Made by a program: the position numbers and the translations under genes. The notes beneath the pieces are model-generated. The model was not told the DNA's origin. It did not search any database and saw nothing but the letters and a program-made list of their open reading frames with translations. Shown here in pieces: positions 17,495 to 27,777 of a DNA stretch of 64,000 bases (the stretch's first letter is position 1; each line of letters begins with the position of its first letter). The stretch spans positions 1 through 64,000 of the forward strand of contig JAGYKP010000092.1 in the NCBI GenBank assembly GCA_018401555.1, in the 5' to 3' direction. The DNA is from Halomonas sp. (GTDB taxonomy: Bacteria > Pseudomonadota > Gammaproteobacteria > Pseudomonadales > Halomonadaceae).

Positions 17495-19526
17495 ATGCGC
17501 ATCGTCACCGACTTCCCGCGCCGGGTCATGGAGGAGGAGACCTGGATCCCGCTGCCCGACGGCATCCGTCTGGGCGTGCGCATCTGGCGGCCGGTGGACG
17601 CCGAGCGTCATCCCGTGCCGGCCATCCTCGAGTACCTGCCCTACCGCAAGCGCGACCTCACTGCCGAGCGTGACGTCCAGGTCCACCCCTACTGGGCCGG
17701 CCATGGCTATGCCGGGGTGCGTGTGGATATCCGCGGCACCGGTGATTCCGACGGGGTGCTCACCGACGAATACACGCCTCAGGAGCTCGATGACGGCCTG
17801 GCGGTCCTGGAGTGGCTGGCCGCCCAGCCCTGGTGCACCGGTGACGTGGGCATGGTGGGCATCTCGTGGGGGGGCTTCAACGGCCTGCAGATCGCCGCCC
17901 TGCAGCCGCCCCAGCTCAAGGCGGTGATCACCCTGTGCTTCACCGATGACCGCTACGCCGACGACATCCATCATATGGGCGGCTGCCTGCTCGCCGACAA
18001 CCTCTCCTGGGCCTCGACCATGTTCGACGGCAACGCCTGTCCGCCGGACCCGGAACTGGTGGGGGAGCGCTGGCGCGAGATGTGGATGCAGCGCCTCGCT
18101 GGCAGCGGCCTGTGGCTCGCCCAGTGGCTCGAGCACCAGCGCCGCGACGACTACTGGAAACATGGCTCGGTGTGCGAGGACTATGCACGGATCCAGTGCC
18201 CGGTCTATGCGGTCAGCGGCTGGGCAGATGGCTACTGCAATGCGGTGTTTCGCCTGCTGGAGGGTATCGACGTGCCGCGCAAGGGGCTGGTGGGCCCCTG
18301 GGCCCACAAGTACCCGCACCTCGGGGAGCCCGGTCCGGCCATCGGCTTCCTGCAGGAATCGCTACGCTGGTGGGACCAGTGGCTCAAGGGCAAGGAGACC
18401 GGGATCATGGACGAGCCCATGCTGCGCCTGTGGATGCAGGATTCGGCCCCGCCCTCGGCCCGCTACGACGAGCGCCCCGGGCGCTGGGTCGCCGAACCCG
18501 ACTGGCCATCGCCGAACATCCGCCCCTGGGCACTGCGGCTGACCCAGGGGCACGACCTGCTGCCCGAAGAGGGCGCGGCGGGGAGGATCCCGAGGCGACC
18601 CTGGATATCCGCTCGCCGCTCTCGGTGGGGCTCTATGCCGGCAAGTGGTGCTCCTACAATGCGCCGCCGGACCTGCCCCATGATCAGCGCGACGAGGATG
18701 GCGGGGCGCTGATCTTCCAGACCGCGCGCCTGGATGCCCCCTGGAGATCTGCGGGTCACCGGTGGTCGAGCTCGAGCTTGCCGCCGACCAGCCGGTGGCC
18801 ATGGTGGCGCTGCGCCTCTCCGATATCGGCGACGACGACAAGGCCACCCGGGTCTCCTATGGACTGCTCAACCTCAGCCACCGCGACAGCGATGAGTACC
18901 CCGAGCCGCTGGAGCCGGGCCGGCGCTATCGCGTGCGCATCCCGCTCAAGCATATCGCCCAGCAGTTCGCCGCCGGACACGCCATCCGCCTGGCGCTCTC
19001 CACCAGCTACTGGCCGCTGGCCTGGCCGGCGCCACGCCCGGTGCGCCTGACCGTATGGCCCGCCGAGAGCCGGCTGTGGCTGCCGCTGCGCGAGCCGCGG
19101 CCACAGGAGGAGGCGGCCCTGGCGCCATTCGCCGAGCCCGAGGGGGCGCTCCCCCTGGCCAAGACGCTGCTGCAGCCGACCCAGGAGACCTGGCGGGTGA
19201 TCCGCGATCTGGCCAACGACGAGACGATGCTGGAGGTGATCCACGACGAGGGGCGCTACCGGATCGACGATATCGACCTCGAGATCGCCGCCCGGGTCAC
19301 CGAACGTTACCAGTACGCCTACGGCAACTACGACAGCGTCAGCGGCTGGACCGAGTGGCAGCGCAGCTTCAAGCGCGGCGACTGGGAGGTCCACACCCTG
19401 ACCCGAACCCTGATGACCAGCGACGCCGACAACTTCCGCATCCGTGCCACGCTGGACGCCTGGGAGGGCGATACCCGCATCTATGCGCAGACCTGGGACG
19501 AGACGATCCCCCGCGACCTGGTGTAG
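17495..19526 (+). CDS. CocE/NonD-family alpha/beta hydrolase (two frameshifts)
   Basis: The product of about 676 residues is of the family that includes cocaine esterase and X-Pro dipeptidyl peptidase. The alpha/beta hydrolase core has the nucleophile elbow GISWGG near residue 128. An oxyanion-type region, DIRGTGDSDG near 85, and a likely catalytic histidine in GPWAHKYPH near 270 are also seen. The C-terminal jelly-roll domain spans the breaks. The breaks lie near 18582, where one G is missing from GGGGAGG, and near 18737, where one C is missing from CCCC; both look like homopolymer errors. Such enzymes cleave esters or amides. Its position 9 bases after an ATP-grasp ligase suggests work on the same amide or peptide, as an inference. 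Confidence 0.82.
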
Positions 19527-19595
19527 CGGTGCCAGGATTCCCGGCGACGGGGCGGGCTGCTATGGTGAGGGGCCGCTATCCACAGGGACGTTGCG

Positions 19596-20963
19596 ATGAG
19601 CTCGACCGACAGTCTGCTGCCCGCCAGGAGCCGTGCCTCGCGCCGCGAGATCGTCGGCTGGGCGATGTTCGATTTCGCCAACCAGGCCTATACCCTGCTG
19701 ATCATCACCGTGGTGTTCGGCGAGCTGTTCACCACGGTGATCGTCGGCGATCGCGGCGGCGACTATCGGCTGGCCAACTTCCTGTGGAGCCTGGCGCTGG
19801 CGGTGAGCTACCTGCTGGTGGTGGTCACCGGCCCGCTGTGCGGGGCGGTGATGGACTATCGGGCGGAGAAGAAGCGCTTCCTGTTTGCCAGCTACCTGGC
19901 CACGGTGGCCGCCACCGCCATGCTCTATTTCGTGGCGCCGGGCTACGTGGTGCTCGGCCTGCTGCTGATCGTGGTCTCCAACTACGCCTACTCCATGGGC
20001 GAGTCCTTCATCGCCGCCTTCCTGCCCGACCTCGGGCCGCCGGAGGATCTGGGCAAGATCTCCGGCTTCGGCTGGGCGCTGGGTTACGTCGGAGGGCTCT
20101 TCGCCGCGGGCTTTACCCTGGTGGTGCTGGGCGAGGCGACCGCGGAGAACTTCGAACGCATCCGCTGGGTGGGGCCCTTCGCCGCCGGCTTCTTCCTGGT
20201 CACCGCCATCCCCACCTTCCTGTGGGTGAAGGAGCGCGGCACGCCCCAGCCGGCCGGGCAAGCCCTATCGCGAGATCGCCCTCGAGCGTGTCTCGACGAC
20301 CCTCCACGAGCTCAAGCGCTTCCGCGACCTGGCCACCTTCCTGGTCTCGCTGCTGTTCTCCATGGCCGGGGTCTACATCATCATCGCCTTCGCCTTCATC
20401 TACGGCGCCCAGGTGATCGGCTGGGACGAGTCGATCCGCAACCTGATGTTCATCATCGTGCAGATCACCGCGGCGGCCGGCGCCCTGGGCTTCGGCTTCA
20501 TCCAGGACCGCATCGGCACCAAGCTTACCTACCAGTTCACCCTGCTGCTGTGGGTGGCGGCGATCCTGGCGATCTGGGCCACCCCGGAGGTCACCGCGCT
20601 GCTCAATGCACGCTTCGGCCTCGACTGGGAGGCCCAGCACCTGTTCCTCTTCGTCGGCTGCCTGGCGGGGTCTCGCTGGGCTCCAGCCAGTCCGCCAGCC
20701 GTGCCACTGGTCAGGCTCTTCTCGCCGACACGCAAGGCCGCCGAATTCTTCGGCTTCTGGGGACTGGCCAACAAGCTTGCCGGGGTATTCGGCATCATTG
20801 CCCTGGGGCTGCTGCAGACGGTGGTGGGGCTGCAGGCCTCGGGATCCTGCTGTGCGCGGCGCTGTTCATCGTCGCCATCCTGATCTGCCTGTTCGTCGAC
20901 CAGGCCCGCGGCCAGCGCGCCGCCGCGGCCTGGGAGGCGCGCAACGGTCGTGCCTCGGCATGA
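19596..20963 (+). CDS. MFS transporter, UMF1 (Atg22-like) family (frameshifts)
   Basis: This is a permease of about 455 residues with 12 hydrophobic segments, in the UMF1 group of the major facilitator superfamily, which is related to fungal vacuolar effluxer Atg22. Signatures include WAMFDFANQAYTLLI near residue 25, GESFIAAFLPDL and SGFGWALGYVGGL near 150, and FFGFWGLANKLAGVFG near 390. Known members export amino acids or small peptides. Breaks lie near 20258, 20690 and 20845. It follows the hydrolase by 69 bases on the same strand, so it probably completes a ligase-hydrolase-transporter cassette. The direction of transport is not shown by the sequence. Confidence 0.8.
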   Translation: MSSTDSLLPARSRASRREIVGWAMFDFANQAYTLLIITVVFGELFTTVIVGDRGGDYRLANFLWSLALAVSYLLVVVTGPLCGAVMDYRAEKKRFLFASYLATVAATAMLYFVAPGYVVLGLLLIVVSNYAYSMGESFIAAFLPDLGPPEDLGKISGFGWALGYVGGLFAAGFTLVVLGEATAENFERIRWVGPFAAGFFLVTAIPTFLWVKERGTPQPAGQALSRDRPRACLDDPPRAQALPRPGHLPGLAAVLHGRGLHHHRLRLHLRRPGDRLGRVDPQPDVHHRADHRGGRRPGLRLHPGPHRHQAYLPVHPAAVGGGDPGDLGHPGGHRAAQCTLRPRLGGPAPVPLRRLPGGVSLGSSQSASRATGQALLADTQGRRILRLLGTGQQACRGIRHHCPGAAADGGGAAGLGILLCAALFIVAILICLFVDQARGQRAAAAWEARNGRASA

Positions 20964-21051
20964 TCTCTCGGCGGGTCGGCCAGTCAAGCAGGGGAATCCG
21001 CCTCCTTCGAGCGGGTCAAAAGGGATCGAGCCTGTGGCCGGGAGTGACGGG

Positions 21052-21573
21052 ATGAGCGACGAGGGCAGGGGAGTGAAGCGCACCGGGATCGGCATGATGC
21101 TGCTGTTCTGGATGCTGTTCATCGCCACGGGGACCTGGTGGTTCCACGGCTATGTGGAACGCCAGCGCAATCCCAACAGCCACCTGGTCAGCGCCATGGC
21201 GGAGGGAGCGCCGGTGGTGCTTGAACGCAATCGCGGCGGCCATTTCGTGGCCACGGGGCGCATCAACGGCGAGCCGGTGGAGTTCCTGGTGGATACCGGC
21301 GCCACCTACGTGGCGCTGCCTCGGGAGATGGCCGAGCGGCTGGGACTCGAGCCCTCCGGCAGCGCCTGGTTCAATACCGCCAACGGCCGAGTGCGCGGTG
21401 AGCTCACCACCCTCGACGAGGTCAGCCTGGGCGGCCATGTGGCCCGCGATGTGCGCGGCTCCATCAGCGCCGGACTGGAGGGCGATACCGCCCTGCTGGG
21501 CATGAGCTTCCTGGGCCATTTCGATATCCGCATCCGCGACGCACAGATGGTGCTGGAGCCCGCCGACGGCTGA
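21052..21573 (+). CDS. Retropepsin-like clan AA aspartic protease, membrane-anchored
   Basis: The 173-residue protein has an N-terminal membrane helix (MMLLFWMLFIATGTWWF, about residues 14-31) and a periplasmic domain with the single aspartic protease motif FLVDTGATYVALP near residue 80. It also has the second-half signature LLGMSFLGHFDI. This is the TIGR02281-type bacterial retropepsin group, which acts as a dimer. Its substrate is not known. ATG 21052 is chosen because GGGAGTG lies upstream and it precedes the membrane helix; the frame is open further up. The frame is intact. Confidence 0.85.
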   Translation: MSDEGRGVKRTGIGMMLLFWMLFIATGTWWFHGYVERQRNPNSHLVSAMAEGAPVVLERNRGGHFVATGRINGEPVEFLVDTGATYVALPREMAERLGLEPSGSAWFNTANGRVRGELTTLDEVSLGGHVARDVRGSISAGLEGDTALLGMSFLGHFDIRIRDAQMVLEPADG

Positions 21574-21720
21574 GCCACCCGTTTCCCGGAGCAGCCCTCG
21601 GCTGCGCCCCTGGAAGGCCACGCTCCGGCCCGCACTGCCCTCGCCTTGGCGTCGACTTGTCGCCCGGATGCGGGAGGGCAGGCAGGCTCTAGTGTCCTTC
21701 TTGATCCTGCCGGAGTCCGC

Positions 21721-22784
21721 CATGGAGCCAGTCGCCAGCCCTTCATCAGCGTCTCGGTATCGCGCTGCCCATCCTCCAGGCACTCCATGGCTGGTGCCTT
21801 CGGGCGTGGCCCTGGCGTCGCCGTGGCGCGTGCCGGTGGGCTGGGAGCACTGCCCTGCGCCATGCTCTCCCCGGGAGGGCATGGTCGAGGAGGTTGCGGC
21901 GTTCCGCGCCGCCACGCCGGCCCCCCTCAATGTCAACTTCTTCTGTCACGTCCCGCCCGAGCCGGACCCTGCGGCCCAGGCGCGCTGGCATGACGCCCTC
22001 GCCCCCTTCTTCGCCGAGTTCGGCCTGGATATCGACGCCGTGCCCCAGGGGCCCGGGCGGCGCCCCTTCGACCGTGAGACGTGTGACGCCCTGGAGCCCC
22101 TTCGCCCCGAGGTGGTGAGCTTCCACTTCGGCCTGCCCGAGGCCGCGCTGCTCGAGCGGGTCAAGGCCTGGGGGGCCACGGTGCTGGCTTCGGCGACTAC
22201 CGTGGCCGAGGCCGAGCGGCTCGAGGCCCGGGGGGCCGATGCGGTGATCGTGCAGGGGCTGGAGGCCGGGGGGCACCGAGGCATGTTCCTCGACGGGGAG
22301 GTCACCACCCAGGTCGGTACCCTCGCCCTGCTGCCCCAGGTGCGCGAGGCGATCGCTCTGCCGCTGATCGCCGCGGGCGGCATCGCCGATGCCCGCGGTG
22401 TGGCGGCCGCCCGGGCGCTGGGTGCCGATGGCGTCCAGGTAGGCACCGCGCTGCTGTGCTGTCCCGAGGCGACGATCTCGGCGATCCATCGCCGTGCGCT
22501 GCAGTCCGGGGCGGCACGCCATACCGCGCTGACCAACCTCTACAGCGGCCGCCCGGCCCGGGGCATCGTCACCCGGCTGATGCGGGAGCTGGGCCCAATG
22601 GCCGAGGTAGTGGCCCGGCGGACTTCCCCGGGCTTCACCGCGGCCATCGCCCGCTTTGCGCGCCGCCGCCGAGGGGCCAGCGGCAGCGGCGACTTCCTCG
22701 CCGCCGTGGGCCGGCCAGAACGCCAGTCGCTGTCGCGAGGTGCCCGCCGCCGAGGTGATCGAGTCACTCGCCGCGGGGCTGTGA
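21721..22784 (+). CDS. Nitronate monooxygenase (2-nitropropane dioxygenase type; frameshifts)
   Basis: The core, about 21880-22680, is an FMN-dependent TIM-barrel enzyme that oxidises propionate 3-nitronate or other alkyl nitronates. It shows VNFFCHVPP, VIVQGLEAGGHRG with the catalytic histidine, LIAAGGIADARG and GADGVQVGTALL, the last two binding the FMN phosphate. The N-terminus from ATG 21721 alternates between frames (MAGA and RAGGLGALPCAML lie in a second frame), so two or more indels lie between 21770 and 21880. The C-terminus also shifts near 22710 and ends at TGA 22784. The length, about 350 residues, is normal once repaired. Confidence 0.8.
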
Positions 22785-22815
22785 GCCCGGTAGGCAGGGC
22801 TGATATCATGGATAC

Positions 22816-24530
22816 ATGAACAGTGCCGCGGCGGTCGCCGCCCCCCTCGATGATCCCTTCTACTACCTGACGAACTTCGAGTTCGTGCTGGCCTGGAAGT
22901 AACCAGAGCGCCACTGGCGACCTGCCCGGTAGAGCCGGAGCACGCCTTCTTCGCCGCCTTCGCGGCCTACTGGGCTCCCCGGGCGCCTCCGGGCTGGGTG
23001 CGCATGGTGATGCGCAGGGGCGAGCACTTCCGCTGCTCGCGGCTGGCCTATGCCGAGATCGGCGATACCGCCCCGGCGCTGGCGCCCCTGGTCGCGGCGG
23101 GGCTGGTCGAGAGGGAGCCGCTGCTCGACCTCGAGACCCTCTTCGCCCAGTTGCGGCTGCCCGAACTGCGCGTTGTGCCTTGGCAGAGCGAGATTGCCGA
23201 TGCGGGGTTGCCCGCCGGCGCGGGCAAGGGGCTGCACTGCGCGGGCACTGCTGGCGCACGAGCCGGCGCCGCGGCCGCTCAAGAGCTGGTGGCCCGAGAG
23301 CACCGAGCGGGTGGTACGGCTCACGGTGATGGCGACCTGCGACCGCCTGCGGCTGATGTTCTTCGGCAACCTGCGCCAGGACTGGTCGGAGTTCGTGCTC
23401 AGCGAGCTGGGGCATCAGCGCTTCGAGGCCGTGGCGTTCGACGACGATTCTCGTGCCTTCCGGCGGCGTGAGGAGGTCGATGCCTACCTGGTGCTGCATC
23501 GCCTGCGCCAGCGCCTTGATGAGGGGGAGGCCGTGGCGCCGCTGGCCGAGGCGTTGCCGCCCGCGCCGGCCAACCGCTGGCTGGCATCACGCCGCGCGCG
23601 GCTGTGCATCGCCCTGGGGCGCCAGGCGGAGCGCGAGGGGCAGGTCAGCCGCGCGCTATCGCTCTATGCCCGGGCGGGATGGCCGGTGGGCACGGGCAGC
23701 GCCGAGGGGCGGATTCGCCTCCTGCGCCTGGCCGAGCGGCTGGGCGAGATCCGCAAGGCGCTGGCGCTTGCCGAGCCCCTCCCCGCTGCGACCCATGACG
23801 AGGCGGAGGTCAGGCGCTTGGCAGGCTGCTGCCGAGGCTGCGCCGGCGCCTGGAGTTGCCTCCCCGCACACTCCCCGCCGAACCGCCCCCCGAACGCTTC
23901 ACCCTGCGCCTGCCCGGTCCTGCCCGGGTCGAGGCGGCAGTGCGGGACCATCTGCACCGCGAGTCGGCACCGGTCCACTATGTCGAGAATGCCCTGATCA
24001 CCGGGCTGTTCGGCCTGCTCTGCTGGGAGGTGCTCTTCGCGCCGCTACCCGGCGCCTTCTTCCACCCCTTCCAGTCCGGCCCCGCGGATCTCTATCGCGA
24101 GGACTTCGTGGCTCGCCGCCGCGAGCGTTTCGACGCCTGCCTGGCGCGCTTGGAGGATGGTCGGTACCGCCAGGCGATCCATGACAACTGGCGGATGAAG
24201 GCCGGCATCGCCAATCCCTTCGTGCACTGGGGCGCACTCACCGAGGAGCTGCTCGAGCAGGCCCTGGAGTGTATTCCCGCCGAACACCTGCGCGCCTGCT
24301 TCGAGCGCCTGCTGGGCAACCTGCGCGCCAACCGCGCCGGCCTGCCGGACCTGATCCAGTTCCTGCCCGAGGCCCCGGCGAGTGAGCGCGCTACCGGCTG
24401 ATCGAGGTAAAGGGACCCGGCGATCGTCTGCAGGACAACCAGCGCCGCTGGCTGGCCTTCTTCCAACACCGCGGCATTCCGGCCGTGGTCTGTCACCTCG
24501 AATGGCTGGCGCCGGCGTGGGCGAGTCGCC
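22816..24530 (+). CDS. FAN1-type VRR-NUC structure-specific nuclease (several frameshifts)
   Basis: The start, from ATG 22816, is a short frame with the conserved FYYLTNFEFVL. It breaks near 22900 and recovers through other frames: an SAP-like region near 22990-23200, a helical TPR-like middle with RWLASRRARLCIALGRQ and ALSLYARAG (23570-23680), and the C-terminal VRR-NUC nuclease. The active site reads RAGLPDLIQF followed, after a shift near 24385, by YRLIEVKGPGDRLQDNQRRW, giving the PD...EVK nuclease core and the trailing Q. FAN1 enzymes trim flaps and help unhook DNA interstrand crosslinks; a bacterial FAN1 from Pseudomonas is characterised. The stop is lost at a final shift near 24510, so the end is approximate. 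The helicase gene overlaps it. Confidence 0.8.
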
Positions 24531-26831
24531 GACGCTGCGGGTGGCGGTGCGCACCCTGTGTGATGTCACCGCCCGGGAGGGTGATCTCGACCATCGTTTC
24601 ACCCCCTCGCCGAGCGCCCGGGAGGGCATCGAGGGGCATCGCGAGGTGGCGCGGCGCCGCGGGGCGGGCTATCTCGCCGAACTGCCGCTCGCAGGCGAAG
24701 TGGAAGGCCTGCGGGTCGGCGGGCGCGCCGACGGCTATGATCCGGTGGCAGGCCGGCTGGAGGAGGTCAAGACCCATCGTGGTGACCTTTCGCGCCTGGC
24801 CGCCAGCCAGCGTGCCCTGCACCGTGCCCAGCTGCGCAGCTACGGCGCGCTGCTGTGCGCCGAACGTGGCCTCGAGCAGATCGAACTGGCGCTGGTCTAC
24901 CTGGAGGTGGGCAGTGGCCGTGAGACGCTGGTGAGCGAGCACGCCACGGCGCAGGCGCTGATGGCGGAGCTCGCCGAGCGCTGCCGCCGCTACCGCGCCT
25001 GGGCCGAGCAGGAGGCGACGCACCGCTGCTTGCGCGATGCGGCCCTGGCCAGGCTCGTCTTTCCCTTCGCCGACTTTCGCCCCGGCCAGCGTGCCCTGGC
25101 GGAGGCGTGCTACAAGGCCGCTGCCACCCGCCGCGTGCTGCTGGCCCAGGCGCCCACCGGCATCGGCAAGACCCTGGGCACGCTTTTCCCGCTGCTCAAG
25201 GCGATGCCGCGCCACGGCCTCGACCGCCTCGCCTTCCTGACCATGAAGACCCCCGGGCGGCGCCTGGCGCTGGAGGCCCTGGCGCGACTGGGTGCCGCGT
25301 CCCCGGCGGGGCAGGGCGGCATGGCGCTGCGGGTGATCGAGCTGAGCGCCCGCGACAAGGCCTCAGCGAGTACCCCGGGCGAGCCTGCCACGGCGAGGCC
25401 CTGTCCGCTGGCCGCGGGCTTCTATGACCGCCTGCCCGGGGCGCGCCTCGCCGCGGCCGAGCGCGGCTGGCTGGATCGTGAGGGGCTGCGTAAGGTGGCC
25501 GCCGAGCACGGTGTCTGCCCCTACTACCTGGGCCAGGAGATGGCGCGCTGGTGCGACGTGGTGGTCGGCGACGTCAACCACTGGTTCGATGACCACGCCC
25601 TGCTGCATGGCCTGGCCCGGGAGAACGGCTGGCGGGTCGGCCTGCTGGTGGACGAGGCCCACAACCTGGTGGGGCGCGCACGGGGCATGTACAGCGTGGC
25701 TCTGCGTCAGCGCGACCTGAGCCGGCTGCGCCGCACGGCGCCGGCGGCGTTGAAGTCTCCGCTGGGGCGCCTCGCGCGGCGCTGGCAGGTGCTGGTAAGC
25801 GAGGCCGGGGCTGGCGGATGCCGGCGAGCCGGGGCGACCCGCCTGGCGGCAGCTGGAGGAGCTGCCCGACGGCATGCTGGGGAACCTGCAGGGGCTCGCC
25901 GCGGCACTCAGCGAGGCGCTGGGCGAGCATCCCGAGCTCGGTGTCGAGTGGCAGGAGCTGCTGTTCGAGGCGCTGGCCTTCACGCGCCTGGCCGAGCGCT
26001 TCGGCGATCACTCGCTGTGCGAGCTGACCCGCGAGGGGCGCGGCAGGGCGCGACTGGCACTGCGTAACCTGATCCCGGCGGACTTCCTGGCCCCGCGCTT
26101 CCAGGCCGCCCACACCACGGTGCTGTTCTCGGCGACCCTGGGGCCCCCCGACTACCAGCGCGACCTGCTGGGCCTGCCCGACGACTGCGTCTGGCGGGAG
26201 GTGCCGTCGCCCTTCGCCGCCGAGCAGCTCGAGGTGCGTATCCGCACCGACCTGTCGACGCGGCTGCGCGATCGCGAGGCCTCGCTTGCGCCGATCGCCG
26301 AGGAGATCGCGGCCCAGTACACGCGCCGTCCGGGCCACTATCTGGCCTTCTTCAGCAGCTTCGCCTACCTGGAGGCGGCGTTGGCGCGCTTCGGCGCAGC
26401 GCACCCGGAGATTCCCGCCTGGGCCCAGCATCGCGGCATGGCCGAGGCCGAGCGCGACGCCTTCCTGGCGCGTTTCACGGCGGATGGCCGCGGCATCGGC
26501 TTCGCCGTGCTGGGCGGGGCTTTTGCCGAGGGCATCGACCTGCCCGGTGAGCGCGCTGGTGGGCGCCTTCATCGCCACCCTGGGGCTGCCGCCGGTGGAC
26601 CCCTTCAACGAGGTGCTCAGGGCGCGCCTCCAGGCCCGCTTCGGCCGCGGCGACGAGTACGCCTACCGGGTGCCGGGGCTGGTCAAGGTGGTGCAGGCCG
26701 CCGGACGGGTGATCCGTGGCCCCGAGGATCGCGGCGTGGTGGTGCTGCTGGACGATCGCTTCGCCCGGCCCGAGGTGCGCCGACGGCTGCCGGGATGGTG
26801 GGGCGAGCCGCTGCGGCTCGGCCACGGCTGA
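24502..26831 (+). CDS. XPD/DinG-like superfamily 2 helicase with N-terminal nuclease-like domain (frameshifts)
   Basis: This protein of about 775 residues begins with a nuclease-like domain of the PD-(D/E)XK type (GGRADGYDP and LEEVKTHRGD, residues 75-100). A Rad3/XPD-class helicase follows. Walker A is QAPTGIGKTLG near residue 220, the DEAH box is LLVDEAHN near 380, and helicase domain 2 has VLFSATLG, FAEGIDLPG and QAAGRVIRG. Cysteines in the region 25370-25530 fit the four-cysteine Fe-S site of this class; two are visible only after undoing a pair of compensating indels. Further breaks lie near 25815 and 26550. Start ATG 24502 overlaps the FAN1 gene, implying joint expression in DNA repair. 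Confidence 0.82.
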
Positions 26832-26938
26832 GGGCGGCGAGACAGGGGGTTGCGCGCGAGGCTGTACCCCGGACCATGGCTGTGCTACCCATAGGGGAGT
26901 GGCAATTCGCCCGAGGAAAGCTGACAAGGAGGTACTGG

Positions 26939-27118
26939 ATGGGTATCGAAGTGACTGGCCTGCTGAGCCTGATCTGGCTGATCATCGTGATCTGGGCCAT
27001 CGTCAAGGTGGCCAAGAGCTCGGCCAGTGGCCTGGCCAAGCTGATCTGGATCGTCGTGCTGCTGATCTTCCCGCTGGTGGGGCTGATCGTCTGGTTCCTG
27101 TTCGGCCCCAAGGGGTAG
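26939..27118 (+). CDS. Small two-helix membrane protein with PLDc_N domain
   Basis: The 59-residue protein is almost entirely membrane. The first helix is LLSLIWLIIVIWAIVKV and the second WIVVLLIFPLVGLIVWFLFG, ending GPKG. This is the pattern called phospholipase D N-terminal domain (PLDc_N), found alone in many bacteria. The function is unknown. A strong AAGGAGG precedes ATG 26939 by 6 bases, and a strong terminator follows. Confidence 0.85.
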   Translation: MGIEVTGLLSLIWLIIVIWAIVKVAKSSASGLAKLIWIVVLLIFPLVGLIVWFLFGPKG

Positions 27119-27141
27119 CTACACCAGGGGGCACAGGAGCT

Positions 27142-27171
27142 GCATCGGGCCGCCTGCGGGCGGCCCGATGC
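27142..27171. terminator. Strong terminator hairpin
   Basis: GCATCGGGCCGC pairs perfectly with GCGGCCCGATGC, with one further C-G pair inside and a four-base loop. It lies between convergent genes and could serve both, although no long T-run follows on either side. Confidence 0.8.
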
Positions 27172-27179
27172 GTGATGCC

Positions 27180-27395
27180 TCAGCCGGGCAGCGGGTTGTC
27201 GCGCGGCTCGCCGCGGTCGCACTTGACGCACTCGAGGGCGAGGCCCAGGCGGGAACGTCGCCCCGCGTCGCTGGTGACCCAGGGGCGCTCCACCCAGGGC
27301 GGCTGATGGCGCACGTGCTGGTTGTGGCCGCAGGCCAGTTCGGCCACCCAGTGCGCCTCCTCGTCGCGGTGGTAGCCGACGATGGGCTGTCGCAT
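27180..27395 (-). CDS. DUF3565 protein
   Basis: The 71-residue protein shows the DUF3565 signature: QPIVGYHRDEEAHWVAEL, then CGHNQHVRH and PPW, and a terminal CVKCDRGEP. The Cys/His spacing suggests a zinc site. The function is unknown. ATG 27395 is chosen because the conserved domain begins immediately after it. It lies 4 bases after the next small gene on the same strand, so the two form a pair. Confidence 0.82.
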   Translation of the reverse strand: MRQPIVGYHRDEEAHWVAELACGHNQHVRHQPPWVERPWVTSDAGRRSRLGLALECVKCDRGEPRDNPLPG

Positions 27396-27399
27396 GGCG

Positions 27400-27513
27400 C
27401 TAGCGGCGCTCCGGCGGGGCCTTGTAGTGGCCCGGTACCGTGACCCGTTCGCCGCTGGGCAGGGTGCGTACATGGGTGGGGACGTAGACTCGCTTGATGA
27501 CACTCTTGTCCAT
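27400..27513 (-). CDS. Conserved tiny basic protein, 37 residues
   Basis: From ATG 27513 this strand encodes 37 residues beginning MDKSVIKRVYVPTHVRTL and ending APPERR, stop TAG at 27400-27402. The reading frame is clean, basic and free of rare patterns. A GGAG lies 7 bases upstream (GGAGAACCTCATC), and the gene is 4 bases from the DUF3565 start. No function or family is known to me. The ribosome site and coupling support it as real. Confidence 0.6.
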   Translation of the reverse strand: MDKSVIKRVYVPTHVRTLPSGERVTVPGHYKAPPERR

Positions 27514-27777
27514 GATGAGGTTCTCCGGAAGCATGGCCCCGCACCGACAGGGCCTGATCAGTGTGGGGCTCGACAGCCGGCACTGGCAATACCTCGGCAG
27601 GGCTATTCCTCGCCAGCCTCTCTCACCGCCAGACTCCGGCCCCCATCCTCGCTGCCATTCCCCGCGCCCCTGGCGGTTGCACAGGCGGACGTCAGGTTTT
27701 CAGGTACACTTTAGTGATGAGGCGGCAACGCCCTTCGTCGCGGCCGCCACCCAACGACCCATGGAGTTCACACAAGG

